Shown here: positions 33,708 to 41,695 of the stretch, piece after piece
Layout: each line of letters opens with the position of its first letter
Numbering within the stretch: the stretch's first letter is position 1
DNA from: Bacillus sp. MRMR6
GTDB taxonomy: Bacteria; Bacillota; Bacilli; Bacillales; Cytobacillaceae
Reading direction: 5' to 3'
Length of the DNA stretch: 64,000 bases
Assembly (NCBI RefSeq): GCF_001940785.1
Contig: NZ_MSLS01000023.1
Coordinates: forward strand, 1 to 64,000
Program-made: the position numbers and the translations under genes
The notes under the pieces: model-generated
What the model was told of the DNA's origin: nothing
The model's database searches: none
What the model saw: only the letters and a program-made list of their open reading frames with translations

Positions 33708-34598
33708 CTACTCCTTTCGATTGGTGATTCGGAACTGCAAGACAGAAATAACAATCATGATTAGTGCCATTAATAAGGACATTGCCGCTGCATTTCCTAA
33801 TTGGCGCTGTTTGAAAGCTTCATCCACTATGTTCATTAATAACACCTTTGTTTCAGTTCCCGGGCCGCCGCGTGTCATTAAGTACGGCTGACCATAGATA
33901 TTAAATGAAGCGATTGTTGAAGTAATACTTACAAATAACATCGTTGGTTTGATGCTCGGCAGCGTGATATGAAAGAAACGCTGCCAGCGGTTCGCTCCAT
34001 CAAGCGAGCCAGCTTCATATAATTCCTCAGATACATCATTTAAAGCATTAATGAAAATAACCATATTGAAACCAATCGTCCACCAGAGTGTGGCCATGAC
34101 AAGTGAAACCCAAGCCCACGGGATATCGGTGAGCCACGGAATGATTGGCAGACCCCATTTCATCAGGTATTGATTGAACAATCCACTGTTTGTATCCAGC
34201 AGCCATAACCAAATGATCGCTACGACGGAAACGGAAACCGCATAAGGAACAAAGTACACGGTACGGAAAAAACCTTTGAATTTGCCTGGTAATGCGTTTA
34301 CCAAAAGTGCCAGTCCCAATCCTACCATGATCAATAACGGAACACTGAAGATAACAAATTGGAAGGTATTCGTTAATCCTTCGAAAAATAGGTCATGTAA
34401 ATATGAATCAGTATTAAAGATATTCAGAAAATTTTTGAACCCGACAAATTCTTGCTCTGGATTGAGCAAATCCCAGTTATGAAGACTCATCCATGCACCA
34501 TAACCTATGGGAATTAAAAGGAAAACAACAAACAAAAACAAGTAAGGAAGAACAAACAGACTTGATGTCAATTGTGATTTCCAGCTTGATTTACTCAT
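33708..34598 (-). CDS. Carbohydrate ABC transporter permease (MalF-like, CUT1)
   Basis: 296 residues, six predicted helices, EAA loop EELYEAGSLDGANRWQRFFHITLPS. The start is the ATG of MSKSSWKSQL, 8 bases behind AAAGGAGG; the frame is open 41 codons further but that part is out of character. It pairs with the permease at 32871 as the membrane channel for the lipoprotein at 34742. Confidence 0.9.
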   Translation of the reverse strand: MSKSSWKSQLTSSLFVLPYLFLFVVFLLIPIGYGAWMSLHNWDLLNPEQEFVGFKNFLNIFNTDSYLHDLFFEGLTNTFQFVIFSVPLLIMVGLGLALLVNALPGKFKGFFRTVYFVPYAVSVSVVAIIWLWLLDTNSGLFNQYLMKWGLPIIPWLTDIPWAWVSLVMATLWWTIGFNMVIFINALNDVSEELYEAGSLDGANRWQRFFHITLPSIKPTMLFVSITSTIASFNIYGQPYLMTRGGPGTETKVLLMNIVDEAFKQRQLGNAAAMSLLMALIMIVISVLQFRITNRKE

Positions 34599-34741
34599 TT
34601 CTCTTCCTCCTTTCAGTTGATTGTTGATCAGAACTAGGTACGAGGGGTCGCGGTCGTACTCCTCTCCAATCAACCTCGTTGTCTTTAAAAATAAGGGAGA
34701 CGTACGAATGAATAGTGCCACCCGTCCGCCTCCAATGTTAG

Positions 34742-36010
34742 TTACTTATTCAATAATTGTTCAGCCTTTTTATTTGCATCATCCAATGCTTTTTTCGGGT
34801 CCTTCTGTCCTAGCAGGGCAAGGTTTACTTCTGCCCATAGAGGATCGGATAATTGACCCCAGTTCGCAACCACTGGTGCAAATTTCGCATATTCAAATTC
34901 TGATGCTACAATCGGCTGCTGCTTCATCGCTTTGAATTCCTCGTTTTGTTCATAAATCGCTTTTGAAGCTGGTGCTTGTCCTGATTTCGCCCATTCCATT
35001 GTGTTCTCCGCAACGAATTTCAAGAAATCGGAAATACCTTCTAACTTTTCTTCATCCTTTACAGTTGCTGGGATAACGAAATTATGTCCGTTAGCATACA
35101 CAGCCTGTTCTTTTGTTCCAAGCTGCGGAACTTCTGCTACACCATAGTTGATGCCGGCTTTATCCCATTGCTCCATCATCCAAGGACCATTTAGGTGCAT
35201 CGCATTTTTGCCTTGCAAGAATAAGGTAACTTCACCATCTTGTTGAACATTTTTAGGCGAAACATTTTCTTTGTGAATCAGATCGCTGTAGAACGTTAAT
35301 GCTTCCACCGCTTCAGGGCTGTTGTAGTTTGGCTTGCCATCCTTCATTAACTCGCCGCCATTTTGGAATATGATCGTCGGGAAAATGAACTGATTTGGCC
35401 AAAGTGTCGGAACTACAAAGCCGTACTGATTCTTTGAAGAATCCGTCAGCTTTTTAGCCGCCTCGACGAAATCTTCACGATTGGTTGGCGGATTCTCCGG
35501 GTCTAAACCAGCTGCTTCAAACAAATCTTTGTTATAATACATAACTAATGGATGGATATCCAACGGAATCGAATATTGTTTGTCATCAATATTACCCGCA
35601 TTCCAAGCCGTTTCGGAATAATCCTCTGCTTTAACAGCAGTCTTGTCAATCGTATCGGTTAAGTCTTTTAATAAATTCTTATCAGCATAATTTTTCATCT
35701 GATCTGTATGCATGACTAACACATCAGGTGCATTCTTTTGACCGGATAAAGCAAGGTCAACGGTTTTATAATAATCTGACTGAGGTACAATTTGAAAATC
35801 CACTTCGTATTGATCCTGCGACTTATTGTAGTTTTCAACAATCGTCTTCATCCGCGGGCCATCTGCACCAGAGAACGGAGCCCAATAGGTAATCTTATTT
35901 CCATTTCCACCTTCAGATTTCGTCGTTTCCTCTTTCGCTCCTGCACAACCTGCTAGAGAACCAAGTGTAAGAGCAGCCGTCATTGCAATACCTAGCCATT
36001 TGTTTTTCAA
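34742..36010 (-). CDS. Sugar-binding lipoprotein of the ABC transporter (CUT1)
   Basis: 422 residues. A lipoprotein signal (KNKWLGIAMTAALTLGSLAGC) puts the mature Cys at about 23. The rest is a family-1 solute-binding protein (KITYWAPFSGADGPRMKTIVENYNK..., PLVMYYNKDLFEAAGLDPENPPTNREDFVEAAKKL split by motifs). It captures an oligosaccharide at the outer membrane face and hands it to the two permeases. First gene of the operon; ATG behind AGGGGG. A cre site and an inverted repeat lie 70-130 bp upstream. Confidence 0.9.
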   Translation of the reverse strand: MKNKWLGIAMTAALTLGSLAGCAGAKEETTKSEGGNGNKITYWAPFSGADGPRMKTIVENYNKSQDQYEVDFQIVPQSDYYKTVDLALSGQKNAPDVLVMHTDQMKNYADKNLLKDLTDTIDKTAVKAEDYSETAWNAGNIDDKQYSIPLDIHPLVMYYNKDLFEAAGLDPENPPTNREDFVEAAKKLTDSSKNQYGFVVPTLWPNQFIFPTIIFQNGGELMKDGKPNYNSPEAVEALTFYSDLIHKENVSPKNVQQDGEVTLFLQGKNAMHLNGPWMMEQWDKAGINYGVAEVPQLGTKEQAVYANGHNFVIPATVKDEEKLEGISDFLKFVAENTMEWAKSGQAPASKAIYEQNEEFKAMKQQPIVASEFEYAKFAPVVANWGQLSDPLWAEVNLALLGQKDPKKALDDANKKAEQLLNK

Positions 36011-36082
36011 TATTGTCTCCCCCTAAGGAAAAAGTGTTTTTACTTAACTAACCGAGAAAGGTTTTTTGATAACACTTATTGG

Positions 36083-36107
36083 TTGGTTAGTTAATTTAAT
36101 TTACCAA
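36083..36107. promoter_or_regulatory. Inverted repeat, candidate operator of the ROK repressor
   Basis: TTGGTTAGTTAA and TTAATTTACCAA are 10/12 complementary around one base. It is about 75 bp upstream of the binding-protein start. ROK repressors of the XylR type bind AT-rich inverted repeats with TTAGTT halves, which this contains. Confidence 0.45.
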
Positions 36108-36124
36108 CTGACTTAATCATATTA

Positions 36125-36140
36125 TTGAAAGCGCTTTTTG
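36125..36140. promoter_or_regulatory. cre site of the GH2/ABC operon
   Basis: TTGAAAGCGCTTTTTG is a near-ideal CcpA site (TGAAAGCGCTTTCA-like), 115-130 bp upstream of the first gene. Confidence 0.75.
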
Positions 36141-36165
36141 TCAATTATATATTTTAAAAGATACA

Positions 36166-36247
36166 TAGGGACGGTTCTTAAAGCGGACAATCGGAAGTTT
36201 TGCGCGTAAAAAGGCACAACTAGCGTTAATGAGCTAGTTGTGCCTTT
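36166..36247. repeat. Half repeat plus hairpin (arm-hairpin layout again)
   Basis: ACATAGGGACGGTTCTTA (36163-36180) is followed by a 15-bp hairpin AAAGGCACAACTAGC/GCTAGTTGTGCCTTT (36210-36247). An outer TTTTGCGC/GCGCAAAA pair (about 36198 and 36273) encloses it. Read leftwards the hairpin is followed by TTTTTACG and works as a terminator, although no gene ends here. Confidence 0.65.
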
Positions 36248-36804
36248 GATGATTTTTAAGCAGAAGATCATTGCGCAAAATTATTGATTGCCAGAGAAGG
36301 ATGAAGTCGCGGCCCTCGCTAATGAACTAAAATATGGTAACCCCACCAAAAATAAATTTTTATTCGTAGAAGGATTTTTTCAATTTACGTCGTATTGGGG
36401 ATTCAATCCGATACTTATTTTTCATACATTTTTATACAAGTGTTCGCAACTATTATACAGTATATTTAATTAAACTTCATTTGAATTTTCTTTTAGAGCC
36501 ATCGCGTAGCGATTTCGTTCTTCTACTGCTTCTTCAAATATGATGAACTTTCCTTTCAATATTTCAAAAAAAGGAAGCAGTAGAACCGCCCTGCATTATC
36601 CCCTTACCGCCCGCTCTGGAGGACTATTTCCAACGACAAAGCAAGCGTTCAGCCAAATACAAAGTGCATTTGAAATCCGCTCCAAAATTGACTTGGCACT
36701 GGCTACATAGTCTAGTCACCGTTTACGGTAACCAAAGCCAGACTCTGTTGACCGTGCTAGCTCCATTTCGCTGGTTACGGTAACCAAAGTGGACCTAGTT
36801 TTTT
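36248..36804. other. Intergenic DNA with relics, mostly unassigned
   Basis: It holds a 61-codon plus-strand frame (36288-36473) with no ribosome site, a degraded half repeat (36573-36593, one C missing), the MocR relic (36601-36690) and two copies of TTACGGTAACCAAAG near 36728 and 36777. I see no intact gene. Confidence 0.55.
36601..36690 (-). pseudogene. Short relic of a MocR-type regulator gene
   Basis: The DNA matches the 18905-18975 part of the MocR remnant (GACTATTTCCAACGACAAA, CGTTCAGCC). On the minus strand it recalls VYGAER-FVVGNS-PERAVR but with an in-frame TGA and small indels. It is certainly non-functional. A half repeat sits just beyond its 3' side. Confidence 0.6.
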
Positions 36805-36883
36805 ATGAGCAGTTTTTGTCGAGGACCGGTCACAGCCTTCGATGTACTTCTGCTATAAATATATAAAAACTAGAAATCATACA
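36805..36883. repeat. CTAGTTTTT-ended repeat, copy 1
   Basis: 79 bp with inverted ends CTAGTTTTTTAT / ATATAAAAACTAG and an inner block TTTTTGTCGAGGACCGGTCA. The same sequence recurs at 40684-40763 and, diverged, at 55133-55200. An imperfect AATCAAACG half palindrome follows at 36903. Confidence 0.75.
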
Positions 36884-36969
36884 AAGGGACACGTTTTAAT
36901 ACTAATCAAACGATTGTGTAAAACGGAACATAGTAGGATGAAAGAAGAAGTTTACTTATTAGGTCCCAA

Positions 36970-37140
36970 TGAACTTTAACATAAGATTAACAATTGCTTA
37001 ATATCTAGTAATAATTTATTAACAATCATTTAGTAATATATTTTTAGTGGGGATAGCAGGTGTGGCTATCATGGTATTTGGCGAAGGAGGAGCCGATACT
37101 CGTATTCTTTTTACATATAGCTTTTAAAAGGGGGATTTAG
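36970..37140 (+). ncRNA. Conserved leader of the small gene (copy 1), possible structured RNA
   Basis: This interval and 54405-54566 are about 85-90% alike by eye. Shared parts include TTAACAATTGCTTAA, GGGGATAGCAGGTGTGGCTA and TTTGGCGAAGGAGGAGCC. Two short hairpins can form in both copies (GATAGC/GCTATC with a 7-base loop; GGC/GCC holding GAAGGAGGA in the loop), then a T-run. It could be a regulatory leader or the 3' end of a lost gene; a short frame (AGVAIMVFGEGGA...) also runs through it. Confidence 0.4.
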
Positions 37141-37305
37141 ATGCAAAAGCCATTAGTTCGGTACAATGAAATGAATTATTTTCTTCTTTACCGGTACTCC
37201 TCAGATTATTGCGAAATTCAAGACGTAAACTCCCAATTTAAAATTCTCCTTGTCCACAGTTCTGACGTATCTTTAATACCATCAAAGAGTGATCCTGTTC
37301 AGTAA
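37141..37305 (+). CDS. Small conserved protein (54 aa), paralog of 54567-54713
   Basis: ATG 5 bases behind AAAAGGGGG encodes MQKPLVRYNEMNYFLLYRYS and so on, with SSDYCEIQD and FKILLVHSS further in. A second copy at 54567 differs mostly at third positions or by conservative changes (V/I, D/E, F/Y), which points to selection on the protein. No family recognised. The product is acidic to neutral, Tyr-rich, with one Cys and no membrane segment. The C-terminus (KSDPVQ) is longer than in the paralog, and the stop codon abuts a palindromic half repeat. Confidence 0.7.
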   Translation: MQKPLVRYNEMNYFLLYRYSSDYCEIQDVNSQFKILLVHSSDVSLIPSKSDPVQ

Positions 37306-37307
37306 AA

Positions 37308-37371
37308 GGAAGCAGTAGAACCGTCCCCGTGAACACCTGAAATAAAAAAGACTCCTTCATTGGAGTCTTTT
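37308..37371. repeat. Half repeat and leftward terminator behind the small gene
   Basis: GGAAGCAGTAGAACCGTCCC starts at 37308, three bases after the small gene's stop. It is followed by AAAAGACTCC/GGAGTCTTTT (37346-37371), a hairpin with T-runs on both strands (TTTTTTATTTC leftwards). Confidence 0.7.
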
Positions 37372-37644
37372 CCGACACTAACGCCAGAGAAGTAGTCTTA
37401 CCCAAACCCGCCAAATCCAGCGGTTCATCCTTACCCGCATCATTTCACTCCAACTGATTTGAATGTACAACTACCGTTAGTATATTTTTTCAAGGTAAAA
37501 TGGAGTGGACTAATTCATAATATGGAACAAAAATCCAGACTATTAAGAGGCCATGGGCTCATGAGTCTTACTTATTGCTCAATCTCAAAATCACATATGA
37601 GCTATCGGGCTAATTCTAAGGAAGCAGTAGAACCGTCCCCGTGC

Positions 37645-38106
37645 TTATCCCTTCGCTTTTTCATACAAATACTGTACTCCGTACAATATATACGCTTTGT
37701 AGTGTATGTATAGAAAGAATTGAAAATAGGTTAACCGCTTTAAACGAACAATTTTCACCTTTTTTAGAAAAGGCATCACGGAAAAAGCAAATAGACTATT
37801 AGCAAGAACATTAAGTAACACAAACTTTTTAAAGTTTCCATAGGAAAATTTAAGTATCCACATCGAAAGAGGCATATAAGGTCCAATATCGAAAGGAAGT
37901 TCATCCCTTATAAATACATTTGGCTTATCGTAAAACTTCCACCACTTCTTTTTATGGCCATATACATGATTTAAAATCTCAAAAATAACGATAAATACAC
38001 CCGATAAGGAATAACGTTTAAAATCACGCTTACCTATAAATAACATGGATAACCAGGAAACAAGTATTAACAACACATTCAAAATCTTATGCCTTTTTGA
38101 AATCAT
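37645..38106 (-). CDS. Hypothetical membrane protein (CBO0543-like)
   Basis: 153 residues with about four hydrophobic segments (ILNVLLILVSWLSMLFIG, SLSGVFIVIFEILNHVYG, FVLLNVLANSLFAFSVM, LTYFQFFLYIHYKAYILYG). The loop KKWWKFYDKPNVFIRDELPF followed by GPYMPLSMWILK is shared by small Bacillus membrane proteins of unknown function. There is a good AGGTGAAATCCACAG-type upstream site. A half repeat (37620-37643) ends at the stop codon. Function unknown; single gene. Confidence 0.65.
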   Translation of the reverse strand: MISKRHKILNVLLILVSWLSMLFIGKRDFKRYSLSGVFIVIFEILNHVYGHKKKWWKFYDKPNVFIRDELPFDIGPYMPLSMWILKFSYGNFKKFVLLNVLANSLFAFSVMPFLKKVKIVRLKRLTYFQFFLYIHYKAYILYGVQYLYEKAKG

Positions 38107-38207
38107 CTGTGGATTTCACCTCGTCCGAATTCTTGCATTCTCTCCTTAAGTTATCCAATATTCAAGAAAAAAATGTAATTAATAAAACAGTACTTTTAAA
38201 TAAAGGT

Positions 38208-39188
38208 TCAACTATGACCGATTATTGGATGCGGTACATATGGCTCTTCAAGAAACGCAATTTCTTCAGGTGTTAACTTAACTGATAAAGAACCTACAGC
38301 ACCTTCGAGGTGGGAAATTTTCGTTGCACCAATAATAGGAGAGGTGACAGGTTCTTTCTGAAGCAGCCAGGCAAGTGCGATATGAATACGTGGAACCCCA
38401 TGTTTTTCTGCCATTTCAGCAACGCGATCTACAACGTGTCGATCTGCATCTGCGGTTGCATCATATTTTGATTTTAGTATAAAATCTGTTTCAGAACGAT
38501 GGGTTGTTTCCGACCAATCACGAGTTAATTTTCCTGAAGCAAGCGGACTATAGGGAGTTACTCCGATTTTTTCTTCTTTACAAAGAGGCAGCATTTCCCT
38601 CTCTTCTTCACGGTAAATCAGATTGTAATGATTCTGCATTGATACAAAGCGAGTCCAACCGTTTTTTTCAGCGACATGTAATGCTTTTTGGAATTGCCAA
38701 GCGTACATGGCTGATGCACCAATATACCTTGCCTTCCCTGCCTTCACCACATCATGTAAAGCTTCCATTGTTTCTTCAATTGGAGTATTGTAATCCCACC
38801 GATGGATAATATAAAGGTCTACATAATCGGTTCCCAATCTCTTCAGGCTCTTATCCATTTCACTCATAATCGCCTTTCGTGATAAGCCTGCACCATTTGG
38901 TCCTTCATGCATTCTACCATGTACCTTTGTTGCAAGAACAATTTCATCTCGATTTGCAAAATCTTTTAGGGCACGTCCAAGGAATTCTTCACTGGATCCC
39001 ATTGAATACACATTTGCCGTATCAAAAAAGTTGATTCCAAGCTCCAGTGCTTTTTTGATAATAGAGCGACTTTTCTCTTCATTCAGTACCCATTGATGGA
39101 TCCATTTGTCCGCTTCACCAAAACTCATACACCCGAGACAAAACCTAGATACACCCAATCCTGTATTACCTAGTTTTACATATTCCAT
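38208..39188 (-). CDS. Aldo/keto reductase
   Basis: 326 residues of the AKR barrel. The catalytic set is visible: D in FFDTANVYSMG, Y in the same segment, K in LATKVHG and H in YIIHRWD. The NADPH end motif is SPIIGATKISHLEGAVGSL. The opening MEYVKLGNTGLGVSRFCLGC is typical of the YghZ/AKR11-13 type. It is divergent from a YqhC-like regulator, an arrangement known for aldehyde-detoxifying reductases in E. coli (yqhD-dkgA/yqhC), so reduction of reactive aldehydes is a reasonable guess. Confidence 0.9.
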   Translation of the reverse strand: MEYVKLGNTGLGVSRFCLGCMSFGEADKWIHQWVLNEEKSRSIIKKALELGINFFDTANVYSMGSSEEFLGRALKDFANRDEIVLATKVHGRMHEGPNGAGLSRKAIMSEMDKSLKRLGTDYVDLYIIHRWDYNTPIEETMEALHDVVKAGKARYIGASAMYAWQFQKALHVAEKNGWTRFVSMQNHYNLIYREEEREMLPLCKEEKIGVTPYSPLASGKLTRDWSETTHRSETDFILKSKYDATADADRHVVDRVAEMAEKHGVPRIHIALAWLLQKEPVTSPIIGATKISHLEGAVGSLSVKLTPEEIAFLEEPYVPHPIIGHS

Positions 39189-39387
39189 TTATTCATTCCT
39201 CCCTTTCATTTACTAGCACATTTCAGTTTAAGTTCAGCTATTGCATGTTTTATTATGTCGCAAATGTTAAACAAACCGTTAACTCATTACTATCAAGTTT
39301 TTGCCTAATCCTCTCAACAACCTATCCACCCCTGCAAATATCGAGTAGAATGAAAATGTTGAAGGCGAAGAAAAAGGAGAATGAGTT

Positions 39388-40284
39388 ATGCCAGAGCAAA
39401 TTGACAAACAGCAGCGTGAACTTACAAAAATCATTGAACGTTATACAAGTCAGGACGGTGTTCATCCTACCTCAATTCCATCTTTATTTCTCATCCGTGA
39501 ATCCATTATTGCCGAACCTATCTCTAGAGTTAACGAGCCTTCTTTTTGCATAATTGTCCAAGGGGAAAAAGAGGTATGGTTGGGAGAGGAATGCTTTAGG
39601 TATGGTCCTGGCCATTACATTGTGGCATCCGTTGACTTGCCGGTAACGGGGCAGGTAATAAAGGCTTCTTCCGACTCTCCATATTTAGCACTCAAACTTG
39701 AATTTACCTCGAGCGAAATCTTAGAGGTTTTGAGTGACAAAGATCTTCCATCTGGACAGAAAAAAAATGCGAAACGAGCCATGTTTACTAGTAAAGCAGA
39801 GCCATCATTATTGGATGCAGCATGTAGGTTAGCGTGTTTGTTAGACAATCAAAAACATATTCCAATACTTGCTCCACTATTTAAGAAAGAAATACTTTAT
39901 TGGGTTCTAGAAGGTCCGCACGGGGAAACACTGGAGCAAATGGCATTAGAAGGCAGCAATTCCATCCGAATCAGAAATGTAATCGAACATATCATTCATC
40001 ACTATGAAAAGTCTTTTCGAATAGAAGAACTAGCAAAAATAGCGAATATGAGTGTAGCATCGCTTCATCGGCATTTTAAAGAAGTAACTGCTATGAGCCC
40101 TATTCAGTTTCAAAAACAATTGAGATTGCAGGAAGCTAAGCGTTTGTTATTAGCTGAGTCATCAGATGTAGCTGATGTCGCATTCAGGGTGGGTTATGAA
40201 AGTCAATCTCAATTCAGTAGAGAATATTCCCGCATGTTTGGTTATTCACCTAGAGCGGATATAAATAGACTGAGAGAGAATTAA
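39388..40284 (+). CDS. AraC-family regulator, YqhC-like (AraC_N type)
   Basis: 298 residues. The N-terminal 150 residues match the AraC_N type (SIPSLFLIRESIIAEPISRV, PSFCIIVQGEKEVWLGEE, YGPGHYIVASVDLPVTGQV). The double HTH follows: FRIEELAKIANMSVASLHRHFKE and SDVADVAFRVGYESQSQFSREYSRMFG. In E. coli the related YqhC senses aldehydes and induces reductases. It is divergent from the aldo/keto reductase, its probable target. ATG behind AAAAAGGAGAATG-type site with good spacing. Confidence 0.88.
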   Translation: MPEQIDKQQRELTKIIERYTSQDGVHPTSIPSLFLIRESIIAEPISRVNEPSFCIIVQGEKEVWLGEECFRYGPGHYIVASVDLPVTGQVIKASSDSPYLALKLEFTSSEILEVLSDKDLPSGQKKNAKRAMFTSKAEPSLLDAACRLACLLDNQKHIPILAPLFKKEILYWVLEGPHGETLEQMALEGSNSIRIRNVIEHIIHHYEKSFRIEELAKIANMSVASLHRHFKEVTAMSPIQFQKQLRLQEAKRLLLAESSDVADVAFRVGYESQSQFSREYSRMFGYSPRADINRLREN

Positions 40285-40597
40285 ATTTAATCCAAAACGG
40301 GGTTGAGTCCAATCCAACAAATATACCAAAAGTGATGGCTTGGATAGTAGTCCAAGCCAAAGGAAAGCCGCCTTAAATATGTGACGGTTTATGGGGTTAT
40401 TTCAAGAAAATACTCCCTACTTAGTTTGGTAGAAATATATCGCATTAAACTTTAGCTTATGCTAGATGGAACGGTTCAATTAGAATTTTATTAGGATGGT
40501 GCTCCGAGTTTTTCAAATTTATAACCTCCCCACCATTCAACAATTCTCATACCACTTAAACTCTCCAAACGCCTTTATATAAACGAAAACATGAAAT

Positions 40598-40617
40598 CTA
40601 ATCAAACGTTTGATTAG
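40598..40617. promoter_or_regulatory. Perfect 20-bp palindrome CTAATCAAACGTTTGATTAG
   Basis: A perfect palindrome of the size and style bound by TetR-family repressors. The 16-bp core recurs at 40794-40811, 55049-55064 and 55078-55097. No gene starts close to this copy and no TetR gene is in the window. Confidence 0.55.
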
Positions 40618-40683
40618 CACCAAATTTCCTAACCAATCGTTTGATTAAATCCAGGCAAAACCTTTTTGTTAAACGAACTCACG

Positions 40684-40763
40684 CTAGTTTTTGGGAGCAG
40701 TTTTTGTCGAGGACCGGTCACAGTCTTCGATATACTTCTACAATAAATCTATATAAAAACTAG
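40684..40763. repeat. CTAGTTTTT-ended repeat, copy 2
   Basis: 80 bp, ends CTAGTTTTT/AAAAACTAG, inner GTCGAGGACCGGTCACAGTC. About 85% identical by eye to copy 1 at 36805-36883, including flanking GGACACGTTTTRATACTAATC on the right. Confidence 0.75.
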
Positions 40764-40793
40764 TAATCTACACAATTGGACACGTTTTGATAC

Positions 40794-40811
40794 TAATCAA
40801 ACGTTTGATTA
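40794..40811. promoter_or_regulatory. Palindrome TAATCAAACGTTTGATTA
   Basis: 18-bp perfect palindrome, same core as 40598-40617. It stands directly to the right of the CTAGTTTTT repeat, as the imperfect copy does at 36903. Confidence 0.55.
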
Positions 40812-40904
40812 AAAGTGAATTTTGCTTGATGAATAAAGAGGTTTTATACTAAAATTGGGTAGAAATTTGTCATTCTAAAATACCACATCCCAACTCACTT
40901 AGCT

Positions 40905-40960
40905 GACATAAAAAAGGTCAAGTATTCTTGCACACCACTGGCAAGAATACTTGACCTTTT
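40905..40960 (-). terminator. Terminator of the fructan/sucrose operon
   Basis: A 20-bp perfect stem AAAAGGTCAAGTATTCTTGC / GCAAGAATACTTGACCTTTT with a 9-base loop, followed leftwards by TTATGTC. It is 90 bp behind the DUF624 stop codon, with two repeat halves in between. Confidence 0.85.
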
Positions 40961-40985
40961 CCCTTCCTATATCATGTTGATTAAG

Positions 40986-41043
40986 TGCACGAGAACCGTC
41001 CCTGTGCATCCCCAAAAGGAAGCAGTAGAACCGTCCCCATGCA
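40986..41043. repeat. Two AACCGTCCC half repeats in tandem
   Basis: GTGCACGAGAACCGTCCCTG (40986-41008, short sub-type) and GGAAGCAGTAGAACCGTCCC (41017-41043, long sub-type) lie in direct orientation between the DUF624 stop codon (41052) and the operon terminator. Confidence 0.8.
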
Positions 41044-41051
41044 TCCTCCCG

Positions 41052-41651
41052 CTAACTCATTTCCACCACCTGGTCAAACCATTTTTGGCATAGATGGTAG
41101 ATGATGTAGGCTGAGGGGCTGCCGATGATGAAGATGGCTGCTGGGTAAACCTGGATGATGGCTATACATGCACCGAGTATGAGTAATAATAGTATGGTTA
41201 GGATAGGATTCATCAATGAAAAGAGAAAAGCATTTCGAATCACATGCCTCCAGCCTAGCTCGAAATGGACCATTATTGGAAATAGATACATGGAAATCGA
41301 ACTAAACAACAAAATGGCCAGAATTAAGATGATATAGAGGATCAGCTGAACTGCCGAACTACTTGGGTCGATGATCCGATAATCAAAGTAAAGAAAAAGC
41401 CCAACCACCGTCCAGAGTAGCGAAATGAAGAAGCTTTTTTTGAAATTCTCCTTAAACAGCTGAAAAAACGATTTAAAAATACCATCGGTTTCCTTGTGCA
41501 AGATTCGTTTGCGGACAACGCCAAACAAAGCAGCGGTAGCTGGGAAAAAGGTAATAAGCGGGAACATGGCCAAAACCCATAGTACATTCAGTAGAAATAA
41601 ATCTACTACTGTATTTAAACTGGAAAATAATCGATTGTTGAAAATGTTCAT
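41052..41651 (-). CDS. DUF624 (YesL-type) membrane protein
   Basis: 199 residues with about five helices. It opens NRLFSSLNTVVDLFLLNVLWVL and contains LPFITxxPATAALFGVVRK-like PLITFFPATAALFGVV, both typical for DUF624. Such proteins accompany LplB/LplC-type sugar ABC transporters in Bacilli (yesL beside yesMN/OPQ), suggesting an accessory role in uptake. It is 44 bp behind the GH32 gene. No molecular function is known. Confidence 0.85.
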   Translation of the reverse strand: MNIFNNRLFSSLNTVVDLFLLNVLWVLAMFPLITFFPATAALFGVVRKRILHKETDGIFKSFFQLFKENFKKSFFISLLWTVVGLFLYFDYRIIDPSSSAVQLILYIILILAILLFSSISMYLFPIMVHFELGWRHVIRNAFLFSLMNPILTILLLLILGACIAIIQVYPAAIFIIGSPSAYIIYHLCQKWFDQVVEMS

Positions 41652-41695
41652 TTTGTCCTTCCCCCTATTCCCTTTTTACAGCATGACAACAGGTA

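Larger units (their letters stand above)
40285..40911. other. Repeat-rich intergenic DNA between the YqhC-like gene and the fructan operon
   Basis: No gene is seen. From 40598 the block contains two perfect AATCAAACGTTTGATT palindromes (listed separately), one imperfect copy (AACCAATCGTTTGATTA near 40630) and the CTAGTTTTT-ended repeat. Upstream of it (40285-40597) I see only AT-rich sequence. Confidence 0.6.

Noticed and set aside
36288-36473. 61-codon plus-strand frame in repeat-rich intergenic DNA
   Set aside because: No ribosome site, no related frame elsewhere in the window and no recognisable motif; left as a relic at most.
36970-37140. Known riboswitch (c-di-GMP, T-box, SAM) upstream of the small gene
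   Set aside because: None of the conserved cores of these classes is visible; only short hairpins shared by the two copies.
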